Below are positions 19,901 through 29,571 of a DNA stretch of 64,000 bases, in pieces. The stretch is from Leishmania mexicana MHOM/GT/2001/U1103 (lineage: Eukaryota > Euglenozoa > Kinetoplastea > Trypanosomatida > Trypanosomatidae): assembly GCF_000234665.1 (NCBI RefSeq), contig NC_018337.1, positions 954,222 through 1,018,221 of the forward strand, written 5' to 3'. The notes beneath the pieces are model-generated. The model made no database searches. It saw only the letters and a program-made list of their open reading frames with translations, and was not told where the DNA came from. Every line of letters starts with the position of its first letter. The first letter of the stretch is position 1. Both the position numbers and the translations under genes were made by a program.

Positions 19901-21680
19901 GATCGCGTTCGCCTCCGCTCCTTTTGACTTTGTCAAGTCCCCTTCTCCCTGTATTGCCCTTCATACGTTTGCCCTCTTTTCCGTCTGCGTCTGGTCGGAC
20001 GCTTCATCACGCGCGTCCAGTACACGGATTGACGGCACAGGTTTGTACCTCCACCTTCGTCTCCCGACTTTCTCTCTTCTCTCGAGACTACTTGGTGCTC
20101 TCTCTTAAAAAGAATTCCAAACAATCTTTTTGGTTTTCCTGTTCACGGATACCAAATTGAGCAGGCGAGGAGCCCCCTTCCGTTTCCCTTGCTCCGTCTT
20201 CGGCTGCTTTCGAGACCCTTCCTCCTTTTTTATTCGAAAATTTTTTTTGGTCTCCCTCCCTCCCTCCCTCCCTCTCTCCAGACCTATTAGAGTTGACGTG
20301 TGCCTTGAGCCTACCCACCCCGCTCTCTTTTTTTCCATTTTAAATTGACCTATCTACTTGTGTACGTACCTCCTCCTTTCCCCCTCGCTGTCTCCAGAGC
20401 GATCACACCACCTAGATTTTCTTTTATGTTTATTGACCAATTCTTTTCGTGTCAAACGTTTGTCTGTTTCACTCTAGATCCCTGTCTTTTGACTATCGCC
20501 TTTCTTCTTTTACGCCCCTTGTCCTTTTTCAGACACCGGCACGAGCACACCGAGACACTCCATCTTCCGCCTCACTGTTTTTTTTTTCTCCTCTTCGCCG
20601 CTTTTCGTGTCTCACGCACCACTCTCTCCCAAGAACAAAGGCCGCTCGCTTCTCTCCCCGTCCCCCGGAAGGAGAGAGAAGACAAAGAACGACAAACCGA
20701 AGGGACGTGAAAAGACGACTGAGAACAATTTGTGGTTTCCTTTTTTACCAATTTGCCTTTCCTCGCCTTGTACTGTTGAGTGTTGTGCCTCTGCTCCGTC
20801 TCTCTCTCTGCGTGTGCGTGTGGGTGTACACCTTGTTTTGAGTTTTTTTTATCGTTTCTTCGGTTTCTTCACCATTCGCCTTTTTCTTGTTTCCTCTCCC
20901 ACCCTTGTACTCTCTCTGCCTCCCCTTCCTTCTTTGTATCTCTTACCAGTAAGTCAGCTGTGCATATACATCTATATGCATGGTGCGTGTGTGTGTCCGA
21001 AGATTTTCTCGTTTTGATTTCTTTCCTTTTTTCAAAGTGAGCAGACCAAGGAGGGCAAAGAAAGCCAAGGGAGTTTTAGCGTAAACACACACGCACGAAA
21101 AGCTGCTTCGTTTCTCTCTTTTTTTTCCTCGCTCTTCTTCAGTGTCTATCTCTGTCTTTGTGTGTGTGTATCTGTGTGTCGCTTCGCTCTCTCACTCTCT
21201 CTCGTGTGTCGGAGACTTGCCCCTCTCCTGAGTTGTACACATTTACGCGTGTGCACTGTCGTTGGTCCTCCCCTTCCGCCGAAGTGCACAGTAAAAAAAT
21301 AAACGAACTGTGCTGCCCCCTCTTTTTTGCCCTTTTCCTTTTTGTGCTCTTCGCAGCTGTGCGTCTGGTGTTTGCCGTTCTAAAGTTGCTCAGCGCAAAG
21401 AAGCATCGAAGATACCGAGACCGACAGGTCGTACAGTCAAAGGCCTTTTTCTTTTTGTTGTCTCCTCCCTCTCTCTCCAATCAATACATCCTCCCCACAC
21501 TGCTTCGTGAGCACTACTGCTGAGAAGGGGCGTAATTTGTGCACCTAGACACTCGCCCACAAGGAGCCCGCCAGCCGGAAAGCCCAAACTACAGTCTCCT
21601 CTACCCCCACACCTTCCCCTAATCACATATATACACTCAGCTTCACTCAGCTGGCGCTGGGAGTGTTTCGAACGGTTAAA
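16930..21680 (+). other. Intergenic/UTR DNA, 4.75 kb
   Basis: This long spacer is very rich in T/C with repeated T runs. It contains (GT)10 at 17883-17902, CA runs near 17777-17792 and a CCCT-type run at 20250-20278. Open frames on both strands are low-complexity Phe/Ser/Leu or Lys/Arg/Glu strings. Bases 18690-18950 are less repetitive and give short frames on both strands with no recognisable product. No gene is supported. Confidence 0.6.
21595..21640 (+). promoter_or_regulatory. Candidate spliced-leader acceptor for the FAZ1-domain repeat gene
   Basis: A C/T-rich tract at 21595-21620 is followed by the first AG at 21639-21640. This gives a 5' UTR of about 40 nt to the ATG at 21681. Confidence 0.45.
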
Positions 21681-24600
21681 ATGGCCTCCATCTCTCCTGC
21701 CCGGCCGTCGATAGAACCCTCGTTGCGGGTTCGCGAGCCGTCTGCCGCCAACACTCGCCACCAGAAAACATCCATGCCCAGCGGCTACTGCCGCCCAGGA
21801 CGTGCAGTGGAGGAAACGGCAACGCTAGAGCCAGCGGGATGCATTTTCACGACCACTGTTGCTGAGGAATTTGTGCGCGCAGACGCCATGACAGTATCGA
21901 TGGTCACGACCCCTCTGGCGAGCGTGCAATGCACACCGCGGCTGCAAAGAGGCAGAGAAAACGCAGTTAGGTCTCCCGAGTCCATCCTGGGCCACTGCAA
22001 ACCAGCGCGATCGCCACGTCCGTCGCAGGTGGCGGAGCTCCGCTTGACTGCAAATGAAGTCGGTGTGCTCAGCACACCACACGTTGGGCATGGCCTGCGG
22101 ACACGCGCTGCTTCTGCTGCTGGCGGCACTCGTCGCAGTGTCACTGACAAAGCCGACGGCTCTCTCACTACCATGGCACTCTCCGCTGTTCTTCGTCCGC
22201 GGAGAAACAGTTTATGCGAGCTGGACAGGCTCGACCTCTTGTCTGCCGTGGCGGAATCCGATGTCGGCACGGACGACCTCGCTCCCACTGCCGCCTCCTT
22301 TCAGCTCACGTGCGAGGGGACGGAGTGGTGTGCTGTGGTCGCTGCGCACACCGAAGCTGTGCACCGGCTCGCAACAATCGATATCACATTGGGATGTGGG
22401 GTCACCACATGTGAGCTTTCTAAACTGACAATGATAGCCACCGAGGCAGCTGGGCTTCAAGTTCGCTTCCAGCTCGTTACGTGGGGTGACGCACAGCGCG
22501 AAGCCACCTTTCGTCGTCGGTTAGAGATGTTTGAGTTTCAGCGTCTTACAAGACTCTACCAGACCACCGTCACCACGACGACGTCGCGTCCACCAGCGGA
22601 TGGGGAGATCATACAATGGTCTCCACGCTCCGTGGAAGATAATTCTCACCTTCCTGAGGGAGTCGTCGCTTTCACCCCCAACAACCACCGCTGGGTCAGC
22701 GAAGATCGCCGGCAGCTCGTTTCAGAGTTCGAGACAACATTGGAAGATATGCAATCTATGCTCTTTCAGAAGGAACAGGAGCTGCAGCACCTGACCTCCC
22801 AGCTCGAGGAGGAGCGTCGTTGCAGTGGGCAGAATGTAGCGGACTTGCAGAACCAACTCATCACAATGCGCCTGGACCATGCGTGCATGGATAAAGAGCT
22901 CGAGAGCATCTCCGCAGCTCTCCTCGACACGCAACAGTCCTGCAACGTACTGCGGCAGCTTGTAACCGAAAGTGAGGTACGCCACCGGTTTGAGATGGAG
23001 CATGCAGAAGAAGAATACGCAGTCCTCGAAAAGGAACGCGCACAGCTCATAAACCAATATAAAACTCAGATTACCTCGTTAAACGAGCAGTTACACGTAG
23101 CTAACAAACAACTCGAAGACGCAACACACACCAAGGACCTCACCGACACAACCTACACTTCCGTTAAAGCAGACCTTGAAAGCTTTCGCACTCACTTAAC
23201 CACTAGCGGTGAGCAGAATGACAAGCACGATCCGCTTGCCTCATATAGGCGCGGCATCGTGGACGCGGTGCGCAGCGAGTACGAGGCACAGGCTGCTGAG
23301 CTTGTGGACTCCGCGGAGCTTGTGGAGGCCCGTGACGCGCTGGCGGCGGCGGAGCAGCGCTGCGACGCGCTGGCGGCTGCCCACGCGGAGGCTGTTGCTG
23401 CGCTGGAGGCGAGGAGCGCGGCGTCCGAGGGCGAGCTGGCTGCTGCGCGCGACGCCATACGCGCTGCTGAGGAGCGGCTCGCGGAGGCGGACTCGGAGCA
23501 CGCCCGCGTGGTTGCTGCGCTGGAGGCGAAGGCGTGTGCTGCCGAGCGTGAGGCTGCTGCCGCTCGCGCAAAGCAGGAGGCCGTTGTGAGCTGCACGCGC
23601 GGCATCGTGGACGCGGTGCGCAGCGAGTACGAGGCACAGGCTGCTGAGCTTGTGGACTCCGCGGAGCTTGTGGAGGCCCGTGACGCGCTGGCGGCGGCGG
23701 AGCAGCGCTGCGACGCGCTGGCGGCTGCCCACGCGGAGGCTGTTGCTGCGCTGGAGGCGAGGAGCGCGGCGTCCGAGGGCGAGCTGGCTGCTGCGCGCGA
23801 CGCCATACGCGCTGCTGAGGAGCGGCTCGCGGAGGCGGACTCGGAGCACGCCCGCGTGGTTGCTGCGCTGGAGGCGAAGGCGTGTGCTGCCGAGCGTGAG
23901 GCTGCTGCCGCTCGCGCAAACCAGGAGGCCGTTGTGAGCTGCACGCGCGGCATCGTGGACGCGGTGCGCAGCGAGTACGAGGCACAGGCTGCTGAGCTTG
24001 TGGACTCCGCGGAGCTTGTGGAGGCCCGTGACGCGCTGGCGGCGGCGGAGCAGCGCTGCGACGCGCTGGCGGCTGCCCACGCGGAGGCTGTTGCTGCGCT
24101 GGAGGCGAGGAGCGCGGCGTCCGAGGGCGAGCTGGCTGCTGCGCGCGACGCCATACGCGCTGCTGAGGAGCGGCTCGCGGAGGCGGACTCGGAGCACGCC
24201 CGCGTGGTTGCTGCGCTGGAGGCGAAGGCGTGTGCTGCCGAGCGTGAGGCTGCTGCCGCTCGCGCAAAGCAGGAGGCCGTTGTGAGCTGCACGCGCGGCA
24301 TCGTGGACGCGGTGCGCAGCGAGTACGAGGCACAGGCTGCTGAGCTTGTGGACTCCGCGGAGCTTGTGGAGGCCCGTGACGCGCTGGCTGCTGCCCACGC
24401 GGAGGCTGTTGCTGCGCTGGAGGCGAGGAGCGCGGCGTCCGAGGGCGAGCTGGCTGCTGCGCGCGACGCCATACGCGCTGCTGAGGAGCGGCTCGTGGAG
24501 GCGGACTCGGAGCACGCCCGCGTGGTTGCTGCGCTGGAGGCGAAGGCGTGTGCTGCCGAGCGTGAGGCTGCTGCCGCTCGCGCAAAGCAGGAGGCCGTTG

Positions 24601-26351
24601 TGAGCTGCACGCGCGGCATCGTGGACGCGGTGCGCAGCGAGTACGAGGCACAGGCTGCTGAGCTTGTGGACTCCGCGGAGCTTGTGGAGGCCCGTGACGC
24701 GCTGGCTGCTGCCCACGCGGAGGCTGTTGCTGCGCTGGAGGCGAGGAGCGCGGCGTCCGAGGGCGAGCTGGCTGCTGCGCGCGACGCCATACGCGCTGCT
24801 GAGGAGCGGCTCGCGGAGGCGGACTCGGAGCACGCCCGCGTGGTTGCTGCGCTGGAGGCGAAGGCGTGTGCTGCCGAGCGTGAGGCTGCTGCCGCTCGCG
24901 CAAACCAGGAGGCCGTTGTGAGCTGCACGCGCGGCATCGTGGACGCGGTGCGCAGCGAGTACGAGGCACAGGCTGCTGAGCTTGTGGACTCCGCGGAGCT
25001 TGTGGAGGCCCGTGACGCGCTGGCGGCGGCGGAGCAGCGCTGCGACGCGCTGGCGGCTGCCCACGCGGAGGCTGTTGCTGCGCTGGAGGCGAGGAGCGCG
25101 GCGTCCGAGGGCGAGCTGGCTGCTGCGCGCGACGCCATACGCGCTGCTGAGGAGCGGCTCGCGGAGGCGGACTCGGAGCACGCCCGCGTGGTTGCTGCGC
25201 TGGAGGCGAAGGCGTGTGCTGCCGAGCGTGAGGCTGCTGCCGCTCGCGCAAACCAGGAGGCCGTTGTGAGCTGCACGCGCGGCATCGTGGACGCGGTGCG
25301 CAGCGAGTACGAGGCACAGGCTGCTGAGCTTGTGGACTCCGCGGAGCTTGTGGAGGCCCGTGACGCGCTGGCGGCGGCGGAGCAGCGCTGCGACGCGCTG
25401 GCGGCTGCCCACGCGGAGGCTGTTGCTGCGCTGGAGGCGAGGAGCGCGGCGTCCGAGGGCGAGCTGGCTGCTGCGCGCGACGCCATACGCGCTGCTGAGG
25501 AGCGGCTCGCGGAGGCGGACTCGGAGCACGCCCGCGTGGTTGCTGCGCTGGAGGCGAAGGCGTGTGCTGCCGAGCGTGAGGCTGCTGCCGCTCGCGCAAA
25601 CCAGGAGGCCGTTGTGAGCTGCACGCGCGGCATCGTGGACGCGGTGCGCAGCGAGTACGAGGCACAGGCTGCTGAGCTTGTGGACTCCGCGGAGCTTGTG
25701 GAGGCCCGTGACGCGCTGGCGGCGGCGGAGCAGCGCTGCGACGCGCTGGCGGCTGCCCACGCGGAGGCTGTTGCTGCGCTGGAGGCGAGGAGCGCGGCGT
25801 CCGAGGGCGAGCTGGCTGTGCGCGAAATGGGGTCGTGTTATGATGATGTAAGCCCTGAGAATTTTCGTGGTTTGTTTGATGCGTCTGATTCTCGCGAGTT
25901 TTTTGTTGCTGGTATGCAGTACGGTGTTGAAGTGCTGCGGGAGGAGTTCGAGTCGCGTGCGAGTAAACTGGTGAGCTGCGCGCGCCGAATGGTTGGTGCG
26001 AAAGCTGCTGTGGAGGGAGCTCGGAGGAGGTGTGCGGAGGTGAGTGCTAAGTGGGCGCGTGCGGATGTATGTGTGGGGGATGAAAAGGAGTTTTTAAAGG
26101 GAGAGGTTGTGGCGGCTCATTCTGAATTTAAAGCCATGATGGATCGCTACCTCGAGGCTGAGGCGGCAGCCGATGCGGAAGAGGACGCCGACGAAGATCA
26201 CCGGTGTGAGGCAATTTTCTGTGCATTGACTCGGGAGCTGAAAGGTGCCCGTGAGAAGCTGAAGACGATGCAGCAGATTAACCGAATGCTGCGGGAGAAG
26301 TTCCGGTCTGAACTGCAGTCATCGGAGAGAAGTATACCGTATTCATGTTGA
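21681..26351 (+). CDS. FAZ1-domain repeat antigen, 1556 aa
   Basis: The frame opens at a GTG (21663), but the first ATG is at 21681 in good context (aaaATGGcc), giving MASISPARPSIEP. Residues about 1-200 are low-complexity and probably disordered. Residues about 207-293 form a FAZ1-type domain: it starts FQLTCEGTEWCAVV and ends FEFQRLTRLY, paralleling the domain at 27898. Residues about 345-520 are coiled coil. Residues about 524-1380 are eight tandem Ala/Glu-rich repeats, and 1380-1556 is a unique helical tail that includes an acidic stretch (DAEEDADEDH). Proteins of this build are often strongly antigenic, and the T. brucei gene in this position is, as I recall, annotated as an antigenic protein. 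It probably acts in the FAZ filament. The FAZ1 assignment rests on motif resemblance and gene neighbourhood, and exact repeat number may be affected by assembly. Confidence 0.88.
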   Translation: MASISPARPSIEPSLRVREPSAANTRHQKTSMPSGYCRPGRAVEETATLEPAGCIFTTTVAEEFVRADAMTVSMVTTPLASVQCTPRLQRGRENAVRSPESILGHCKPARSPRPSQVAELRLTANEVGVLSTPHVGHGLRTRAASAAGGTRRSVTDKADGSLTTMALSAVLRPRRNSLCELDRLDLLSAVAESDVGTDDLAPTAASFQLTCEGTEWCAVVAAHTEAVHRLATIDITLGCGVTTCELSKLTMIATEAAGLQVRFQLVTWGDAQREATFRRRLEMFEFQRLTRLYQTTVTTTTSRPPADGEIIQWSPRSVEDNSHLPEGVVAFTPNNHRWVSEDRRQLVSEFETTLEDMQSMLFQKEQELQHLTSQLEEERRCSGQNVADLQNQLITMRLDHACMDKELESISAALLDTQQSCNVLRQLVTESEVRHRFEMEHAEEEYAVLEKERAQLINQYKTQITSLNEQLHVANKQLEDATHTKDLTDTTYTSVKADLESFRTHLTTSGEQNDKHDPLASYRRGIVDAVRSEYEAQAAELVDSAELVEARDALAAAEQRCDALAAAHAEAVAALEARSAASEGELAAARDAIRAAEERLAEADSEHARVVAALEAKACAAEREAAAARAKQEAVVSCTRGIVDAVRSEYEAQAAELVDSAELVEARDALAAAEQRCDALAAAHAEAVAALEARSAASEGELAAARDAIRAAEERLAEADSEHARVVAALEAKACAAEREAAAARANQEAVVSCTRGIVDAVRSEYEAQAAELVDSAELVEARDALAAAEQRCDALAAAHAEAVAALEARSAASEGELAAARDAIRAAEERLAEADSEHARVVAALEAKACAAEREAAAARAKQEAVVSCTRGIVDAVRSEYEAQAAELVDSAELVEARDALAAAHAEAVAALEARSAASEGELAAARDAIRAAEERLVEADSEHARVVAALEAKACAAEREAAAARAKQEAVVSCTRGIVDAVRSEYEAQAAELVDSAELVEARDALAAAHAEAVAALEARSAASEGELAAARDAIRAAEERLAEADSEHARVVAALEAKACAAEREAAAARANQEAVVSCTRGIVDAVRSEYEAQAAELVDSAELVEARDALAAAEQRCDALAAAHAEAVAALEARSAASEGELAAARDAIRAAEERLAEADSEHARVVAALEAKACAAEREAAAARANQEAVVSCTRGIVDAVRSEYEAQAAELVDSAELVEARDALAAAEQRCDALAAAHAEAVAALEARSAASEGELAAARDAIRAAEERLAEADSEHARVVAALEAKACAAEREAAAARANQEAVVSCTRGIVDAVRSEYEAQAAELVDSAELVEARDALAAAEQRCDALAAAHAEAVAALEARSAASEGELAVREMGSCYDDVSPENFRGLFDASDSREFFVAGMQYGVEVLREEFESRASKLVSCARRMVGAKAAVEGARRRCAEVSAKWARADVCVGDEKEFLKGEVVAAHSEFKAMMDRYLEAEAAADAEEDADEDHRCEAIFCALTRELKGAREKLKTMQQINRMLREKFRSELQSSERSIPYSC
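23250..25818 (+). repeat. Eight in-frame 348/318-bp tandem repeats
   Basis: Units begin at 23250, 23598, 23946, 24294, 24612, 24930, 25278 and 25626. Six-unit spacing is 348 bp (116 codons), but units four and five are 318 bp, each lacking the ten codons for AEQRCDALAA. The eighth unit is truncated at about 25818, where unique sequence resumes. Units are almost identical at DNA level. Visible differences are a Lys/Asn codon in ARAKQEAVV versus ARANQEAVV (K,N,K,K,N,N,N in order) and a Val for Ala change in unit four. The encoded unit runs from RGIVDAVRSEYEAQ to REAAAARAK and is alpha-helical. Confidence 0.97.
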
Positions 26352-27897
26352 CGTCGGTGGTGTTTTTTTTTTTGAATTGTACCTGTCAAGGTCGTTCAGG
26401 GGCAGTCTATTCAAGGATTCTTCGACTCAGTGCTGCCTGCGTGTGGGTGGTGGGTGCGGTTGGACAGCATACCACCGCGGAGTAACCACGAATGGAATAG
26501 CGGACTTGCAAATGCGCGTAGGGAGACCGCTATCTTCCTTTGTTTTATTATTATTCGTGGAGTGACCGCGGCAGGGAGGCCTTGGCATGGCGCCCATATC
26601 TGCACACGGGAGGTTTCTTTTTATGCTCTTTTTTTCTTTCCCCTAGCGACCGCATCGTGTGCTTTGGTGCGATGCTCACTGCGCAGATGGGGAGTTTTTT
26701 TGCGTCGTGGTTGGAGTTTTGCGCTTTTCTGCGTCACCTCGTCGTACCTCCTCGCAGTGGCTTGTGCGCACACAGACACTGCCACAGAAACACAGGGCTT
26801 CCAGCTTGTGCGGGTTTCGTTGCGTGTGGTGCCGGTTAAGCGCGCCCTTTTTATATATTTTTTATTTTCAAGTGTATACGTTTTCTTTCTCTTATGTTTG
26901 GCGATGGGAGGAGAGGAGCTGCTTACGCTCTACACAAGATATGTAATGATGCGTTTCTTGCATCGTCGTGATTGCTTCTCACGAGGGCAGAGGCGCGTTT
27001 CTCTTGTGCCTGCGAAAAAAAAAGTTGTGCCCACTCTGCCTCGCCTTCTTTCAACAACAGCATTCGCTCACGGAGAACAAAAGACGAAGGGGAGATGCAT
27101 GAACAGTTAATCAAGCTTAGCACACCACTCCTTTTACAAGTGGATAGTTGTGTGCTGTGGTGGTGGAGACGTATCCGAAGCGAAAGAAACAGAAATGAGG
27201 CGTTTGCCCACTGCCCCTTCCCATCATGCTTTTTGTTTTTCTCTACGGCTGACGTCAGCGCGGAGCGCGCGTTGATATGATCATCCACCGCCCTCTCCTT
27301 TGCCGTCTTACTTTGCTGTTTACTTGTTGCTTTGCCTGGAAGCTACTCAACAAAGGAATCGAAAAAAAGAACGATAAATGCGCGCGCTCGGTAGAGCACT
27401 TGTAGAGGCGCTACGCTTAACGGCACTGATCGCGGCACGCGCGCGCGTATTCGATCGACAGAGAAAGAGAAAGAGCTCACCAATGTGTGCTTCAGCCGCT
27501 TGTTGCACCCCCCCAAGCCGTTGCGCACATTTTGGTGTGTCTCTTTCCTTGCATGTTTTCTTCCCTCGTCTGTGTTCGTGTGTGTGTGTGTGTGTGTGTT
27601 GGGACTTCGCCACTCCCTTCCTCGTCGCCCCCGTTATTTTGTTTTTGATTTTGGTTGCTCTTTCGCCCAACCCATCCTCCGGTTCTTCTCCCCCTTTTTT
27701 TACGTGCGAGACTGCACCGCACGCCTTCCATCGACCCCCACACCCGTTCATCTCGCCTCCTCTATACAAAACAGTAGCACAAACCAGTGCGCATCTTCAG
27801 CAGCACAACGCGTGTACCTTCCAGCTGAAAACGACGTTAGTCCCTCACTCTTCCGCACATCCCCACAACTCCCTTTCGCCGCTCCCCCAAAAAGGCG
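26352..27897 (+). other. Intergenic/UTR DNA, 1.5 kb
   Basis: T-rich and GT-rich spacer, including a (GT)11 run at 27578-27599 and a T run at 26363-26372. Open frames are low complexity and no gene is supported. Confidence 0.6.
27683..27710 (+). promoter_or_regulatory. Candidate spliced-leader acceptor for the 27898 gene
   Basis: A C/T tract at 27683-27702 with six to seven consecutive T is followed by AG at 27709-27710. The 5' UTR would be about 188 nt. Other C/T tracts nearer the ATG exist, so this choice is tentative. Confidence 0.35.
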
Positions 27898-29571
27898 ATG
27901 AGCGCGCTTGAGCTCTCCTGGGTGAGCGTCCTCGGTGGCCATTCAGGGGCTTGCGAAGATGCGCTGGAAAAGTTTGTCGCGAAGGTTTCTGCGGCAGCGA
28001 CGGAGGCGCCTTTGATCTCCACCTTGTCGTCTCGACTCACGAAAAAGTTCGACGGGGATGGCTGGAAGGACCTTGTTGCCTCCATTCCTTCGCTGCTCCA
28101 TCAGACATTTGTCTGCGAGGCGAGCATTGCGCTGGAGGTTCCTCAGGAGGCCATCACGGACGTCCAGTTTCGCCTTGGCAGCCTTTACGTGACCTTCCAC
28201 GTTACCCACGATGAAGACATCAGCCAAGAGGAGATGGCCCACCGCATTGAGGAGTACCCGTTCCGTGAGATGTGGCGCCTGTACAACCAGCGCGACGGCG
28301 CCCCGGACGGCTTGGATGCTGCCCTGCAGCGCCTCAAGGATGTCGAGATGGAGCTCAAGGACAAGAATCGCGAGTTGGAGAAGGAGCGCGGTGACAAAGA
28401 GCAGAAGGTGAACGAACTCAAGAAGCAGCTGCAGGCCCTTCAAGAGGAGCTTGCCGGCCCCGTGGCTGAGCGCGAGCAGAGCCTGTTGCAACAGCTGGGT
28501 AAAGAGCAGGGTGCTCGCAAAAAGGCGGAAACCCAGCTCAGGGCCGTTGATGACGAGAGGAAGAAGTTGCTGGAGGCCGTGAAGCAGGAGAAGCTGCGCG
28601 CCGAGAAGAGCGCGCAGCGCCACAACGACCTCATCGCTGCCATCATCCAGGAGAACAAGAAGGAAAAGGAGGCGAAGGAGCGTGAGCACAATGAGCAGAT
28701 GGAGGCAAAGGACTATATTATTGAAAACCTCAAGTCCCAGCTGCGCACCCGCACGAACGGCAGCGCGTCTCCGCGCAATAGCATTCTCGACGTCGATCAG
28801 ACCGAGGAGTTCAACCGGCTGATGGAGCGCATGGAGGACATGGCAGCGGTGCTGCAGCGCACGCAGGAGTCGGAGAACCAGGCTCGCGCGCAGATCCAGC
28901 GGCTGTCTGATCTGCTCAAGGAGTCGGAGGAGGCGCGCCAGGCGGAGTCGGTGTCGTACGACAACAACGTGGCTGCTCTCACTCAGCAGATCCACTCGTA
29001 CCGCGACACGAAGATTGCGGAGGATCACGAGCGCCGTGCTAAAGAAGACCGCCAGCGCGGACGTGGCTCAGTGGGCGAGGCTTTGAAGGAGAACGCGACG
29101 ATTGTGCGTCAGTACACCACCAGCCTTGAGAACCTTATCGTTTCCCTGCAGGATCGCCTGCACGCTATCAGCGAGGAGTACAACAACTACTTGGCAGAGG
29201 CAGAAGCTGGCGTTTCGCATGAGCGTCAAATTCTTTCTGAACAAGACGAGGATAGCAAGAAAACCCGCCAGACCTTCCGCTCCAGTTCGATTGCGCTGCA
29301 GAAGATCTACTGGGGCTCTCGCGACCCGGAGGCGCAGCAGATCATCCAGAACCTCGACGCCGCCGCCTCCAACGCGGAGAAGTCGAGTGCGGCGGTGCGT
29401 GTGGTGATTGCCATGCTTGATTCCAAGGCGCGCGCTTTTGGCGATCACCGGAATTGGATGGAGCAGCAGCATAAGATGATGCGCGAGCTCTTGACCTCGC
29501 TGCGTGACCTGAACCAGCGAGCCTTTGACCGGCAGCGCGCACTGATGGACGAGAAGGTGACCAAAGCGTAG
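27898..29571 (+). CDS. FAZ1-domain coiled-coil protein, 557 aa (FAZ13-like)
   Basis: It starts at the first ATG (MSALELSWVSVLGG). Residues about 49-130 form a compact domain that begins KKFDGDGWKDLV and ends YPFREMWRLYN. This is the clearest of the FAZ1-type domains in the window. From about residue 145 to the end the protein is nearly all coiled coil. A hinge near 280-300 contains a Ser/Pro motif (NGSASPRNS), with further helical segments to residue 557. I recall a T. brucei FAZ component named FAZ13 in the same neighbourhood of chromosome 4, next to the ALBA genes, and this gene is a candidate orthologue. That link is from memory, so I give no symbol. The likely role is structural, in the FAZ filament or flagellar base. 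Codon use is strongly coding-like and no oddities are visible. Confidence 0.88.
   Translation: MSALELSWVSVLGGHSGACEDALEKFVAKVSAAATEAPLISTLSSRLTKKFDGDGWKDLVASIPSLLHQTFVCEASIALEVPQEAITDVQFRLGSLYVTFHVTHDEDISQEEMAHRIEEYPFREMWRLYNQRDGAPDGLDAALQRLKDVEMELKDKNRELEKERGDKEQKVNELKKQLQALQEELAGPVAEREQSLLQQLGKEQGARKKAETQLRAVDDERKKLLEAVKQEKLRAEKSAQRHNDLIAAIIQENKKEKEAKEREHNEQMEAKDYIIENLKSQLRTRTNGSASPRNSILDVDQTEEFNRLMERMEDMAAVLQRTQESENQARAQIQRLSDLLKESEEARQAESVSYDNNVAALTQQIHSYRDTKIAEDHERRAKEDRQRGRGSVGEALKENATIVRQYTTSLENLIVSLQDRLHAISEEYNNYLAEAEAGVSHERQILSEQDEDSKKTRQTFRSSSIALQKIYWGSRDPEAQQIIQNLDAAASNAEKSSAAVRVVIAMLDSKARAFGDHRNWMEQQHKMMRELLTSLRDLNQRAFDRQRALMDEKVTKA

Noticed and set aside
23192..25760. Three very long minus-strand open frames antisense to the repeat antigen
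   Set aside because: They exist only because the GC-rich repeat unit is a multiple of three, so every frame stays open. The plus frame continues into unique N- and C-terminal domains, the antisense ones do not.
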